DNA of 64,000 nucleotides from JAAFHZ01 sp964247085 (GTDB lineage Bacteria; Cyanobacteriota; Cyanobacteriia; Cyanobacteriales; Chamaesiphonaceae): assembly GCA_964247085.1 (NCBI GenBank), contig CAXTSX010000003.1:62001-126000 (forward strand), given 5' to 3'. The position numbers and the translations under genes are program-made. The notes beneath the pieces are model-generated. The model saw nothing but the letters and a program-made list of their open reading frames with translations, was not told the DNA's origin and searched no databases. This document shows positions 62,263 to 64,000 of the stretch, piece after piece (the stretch's first letter is position 1; each line of letters opens with the position of its first letter).

Positions 62263-63912
62263 ATGGAATTTAATTATAGTTATCAACGTAGTAGTAGTGT
62301 TTCTGGGAGTGGCGATCGCACTCAGATGTCTTTCGCCCCAGACTTGACTCGTGCTCCAACGTTTTTTCGGGGTGAACTGCGTCAAAACATCGCCTTCCGG
62401 GAAGCGATCAGCGCCCTTCATGATGTTGTCGTCTCTGATTTGCGCTTTAAACCCAAAGATAAAACTGCCTACAAAGCATGGGCGGCGCAGCGCAATGAAA
62501 TCGATTGGCAACTGATCGCCAGTCAACACCAAGAGGTGACCAGCAAGTTGCAAGCTTTAGATGCTGAATTGACTAGTCTGCAGCGTTTACACTCAGCTCG
62601 CTATGGTGAATACAACAAAGCTGTCAGCCGTTATTTTGATTACCTCTACCAGAAAGACCGTGATGCCTGGTTTGTGCTGGATCCAGTTATCACCGTCCAT
62701 CCCGATGAAGTTTTTTTTGAATGCTTTAGCCAAGATGAATCTAGCTATGGCCGATTGGGAGCTAGCTATGAAGTTTTTCAAAATGTAGGTGATTTCGCCT
62801 GTGGCACCACCAATGTGGATTATTCGGCGGCGCTCTACGATGAATTCCAGAAAATCCGTACCTACAAGTCCACTGTTTTAGAAGTTGATCCCACGGGCTT
62901 TGGGGTGGAAACAGCTGGAGAAGCGGATTATAAGGAAGTGAAAATCGATCTGCCGGATAGTTGGGTGCGGGGCTTTTTGCAAGTGAATTCGGCGATGTCT
63001 TTGCCCTCAGTGCAGTTTGATTTACACCCTATGGATATCTACAATATTTGCTTTGTGCTGCGCCGCCGTAAGGAAAAACAAGGACCGCGCAGTATGCGCT
63101 ATATCCTGAAGCCCGGTGAACCAGTGCGGGTGATTTTTGAACCTTGGAATCAAGAAGTGGTTTGCGATCGGTCTTTTTATCATGGTAATAAACCGGAAGA
63201 GATTCGGGTATGGGGGCGGCGGCGGTTAATGATTCTAGAGCGATTGATTCCAGTTGCTCGTAAGTTTACGGTTCATCTTTTGGGGACTGGCCTGCCATCT
63301 TTTTACGTGGCCGATTTAAATGATCTATCCTTCACCCTGGGTTTATCCGGCTGGACGGCTAACGACTGGGCGAAAGCGGGCAACTTTGACCTGATGGCTC
63401 CTCGCGCCACGGTGGATGATTGGACGAAGCAGCGGGTGTTTGCGGCCTTGCAAGAAAATTGGGTAGAATCCCCGGATGCTTTAGCCCAAAGATTGAAGCT
63501 CGATCGCAAGATTGTCTTGGGAGCCTTGAGTGCTTACACCCAGGCCGGTAAAGCAATTTATGATCTGAATAAACAGGTCTATCGGGTGCGGGAATTATCC
63601 AGAGAGCCACTGCCGATCGACAGGCTCCGGTTTGCGAACGATCAAGAAGCGACGGCTAGTCAATTTATTGCTCAAAAGTCTGTTCAGATTAGTGATTCAA
63701 CCATTGATACTGCTGGAACTTGGCACCTAGTAGGGAAAGTCCAGCAAGAAAATCGCACCGATGAGCCGACATTGGAGATCGATCGAGATGAAAGATTAGT
63801 GGCTGCTCATTGCACCTGTAATTGGCATCAACAAAATAAGCTGTTCAAAGGCCCTTGCGAGCATATATTAGCTCTGCGAATGCAACATCAACAAATGCTA
63901 GTGAGAATTTAA
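62263..63912 (+). CDS. SWIM zinc-finger protein
   Basis: A 549-residue protein. The C-terminal SWIM motif CXCXnCXH is complete: C517-T-C519, then C532-E-H534 (HCTCNWHQQNKLFKGPCEHI). The rest is unlike known enzymes; a predicted winged-helix-like stretch lies at about 400-450 (RVFAALQENWVESPDALAQR, KLDRKIVLGALSAYTQAGKA). SWIM domains bind DNA or proteins. In E. coli, the SWIM protein YehQ is encoded with the MoxR-type ATPase YehL and vWA protein YehP. Those partners are not visible before base 64,000. The gene is in the same direction as the WGR-HEAT gene. Confidence 0.9.
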   Translation: MEFNYSYQRSSSVSGSGDRTQMSFAPDLTRAPTFFRGELRQNIAFREAISALHDVVVSDLRFKPKDKTAYKAWAAQRNEIDWQLIASQHQEVTSKLQALDAELTSLQRLHSARYGEYNKAVSRYFDYLYQKDRDAWFVLDPVITVHPDEVFFECFSQDESSYGRLGASYEVFQNVGDFACGTTNVDYSAALYDEFQKIRTYKSTVLEVDPTGFGVETAGEADYKEVKIDLPDSWVRGFLQVNSAMSLPSVQFDLHPMDIYNICFVLRRRKEKQGPRSMRYILKPGEPVRVIFEPWNQEVVCDRSFYHGNKPEEIRVWGRRRLMILERLIPVARKFTVHLLGTGLPSFYVADLNDLSFTLGLSGWTANDWAKAGNFDLMAPRATVDDWTKQRVFAALQENWVESPDALAQRLKLDRKIVLGALSAYTQAGKAIYDLNKQVYRVRELSREPLPIDRLRFANDQEATASQFIAQKSVQISDSTIDTAGTWHLVGKVQQENRTDEPTLEIDRDERLVAAHCTCNWHQQNKLFKGPCEHILALRMQHQQMLVRI

Positions 63913-63940
63913 AAGATTCTTGGCAACCAGCCGACCTAGT

Positions 63941-63957
63941 GATACACTTATTTAAGT
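63941..63957. promoter_or_regulatory. Short palindrome downstream of SWIM gene
   Basis: aagtac-ttac-gtactt forms a perfect hexamer inverted repeat around TTAC, close to 63950. TACGTA-centred words also lie in the shared 5' regions of the surface genes. The last 88 bases otherwise hold no recognisable gene. Confidence 0.3.
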
Positions 63958-64000
63958 ACTTACGTACTTACTCGATCTGTGCGCGGTGAATACCACTTGC

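Noticed and set aside
1..64000. CRISPR array
   Set aside because: Repeats seen are coding duplications, hairpins or palindromes; none has regularly spaced short repeats with unique spacers, and no cas gene is present.
1..64000. Insertion sequences or prophage
   Set aside because: No transposase, integrase or phage structural gene found, despite many duplicated and broken genes.
1..64000. tRNA, rRNA or known riboswitch genes
   Set aside because: No cloverleaf arms or conserved TTCRAnYC loops in suitable context were recognised by eye; a covariance search would be needed to exclude small RNAs.

Overview
The window comes from a cyanobacterium. Photosystem I subunit PsaE, the NDH-1 subunit NdhO and a one-helix high-light-inducible protein are all encoded here. 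GATCGATC and GCGATCGC (HIP1-like) words are dense, and Uma2-type nuclease genes are frequent, as is usual in this phylum. No tRNA, rRNA, CRISPR array, transposase or integrase was found. The species cannot be named from the sequence.

Bases 1-35,600 are an accessory region dominated by seven large minus-strand genes for secreted, repeat-rich surface proteins of the DUF11 / SdrD-B-like / right-handed beta-helix type; the first runs off the left edge. All complete members end in the same C-terminal module, which starts near VLLVKRITAING and ends S-Y-G-[FY]-[IV]-..-V-K. One gene (17,463-21,217) contains a 100-N scaffold gap. The gap is flanked by identical 55-base ends, and the reading frame closes exactly when the overlap is merged. 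Between the second and third large genes from position 7,151 (11.0-17.5 kb) lies an array of small modules: MazEF-like, HNH plus partner, PIN plus Phd-like, DUF4160/DUF2442, PIN plus partner, and coiled-coil genes. These are separated by repeats made of a terminator-like hairpin followed by a broken 3' tail of a DUF11 gene. A second accessory stretch (21.5-25.5 kb) carries an MntA/HepT pair, duplicated and partly broken Uma2 genes and a PD-(D/E)XK-like gene. A further broken Uma2 gene flanked by 57-bp direct repeats and a broken Rpn/DUF4351-like gene follow at 35.9-38.0 kb.

Bases 38,100-57,150 are ordinary core genome: purA, rplY, a SIMPL-domain protein, an Hli gene, an SbmA/BacA-type ABC exporter coupled to a Ca2+/H+ antiporter gene, cysE, a rhodanese, hrcA, rph, a CobO-like protein lacking its P-loop, ndhO, mutM, psaE, priA and trpF, with several conserved hypothetical membrane or secreted proteins.

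Bases 57,156-63,912 hold a distinct locus: a WGR-domain beta-propeller protein, a divergent WGR-HEAT-repeat protein of over 1,000 residues and a SWIM zinc-finger protein. This set resembles the accessory part of MoxR/vWA (yehL-yehP-yehQ-molR type) predicted conflict systems; the expected AAA+ and vWA genes would lie beyond base 64,000.

The two most unusual signals are the toxin-antitoxin array punctuated by surface-protein tail remnants and the WGR/propeller/HEAT/SWIM locus.
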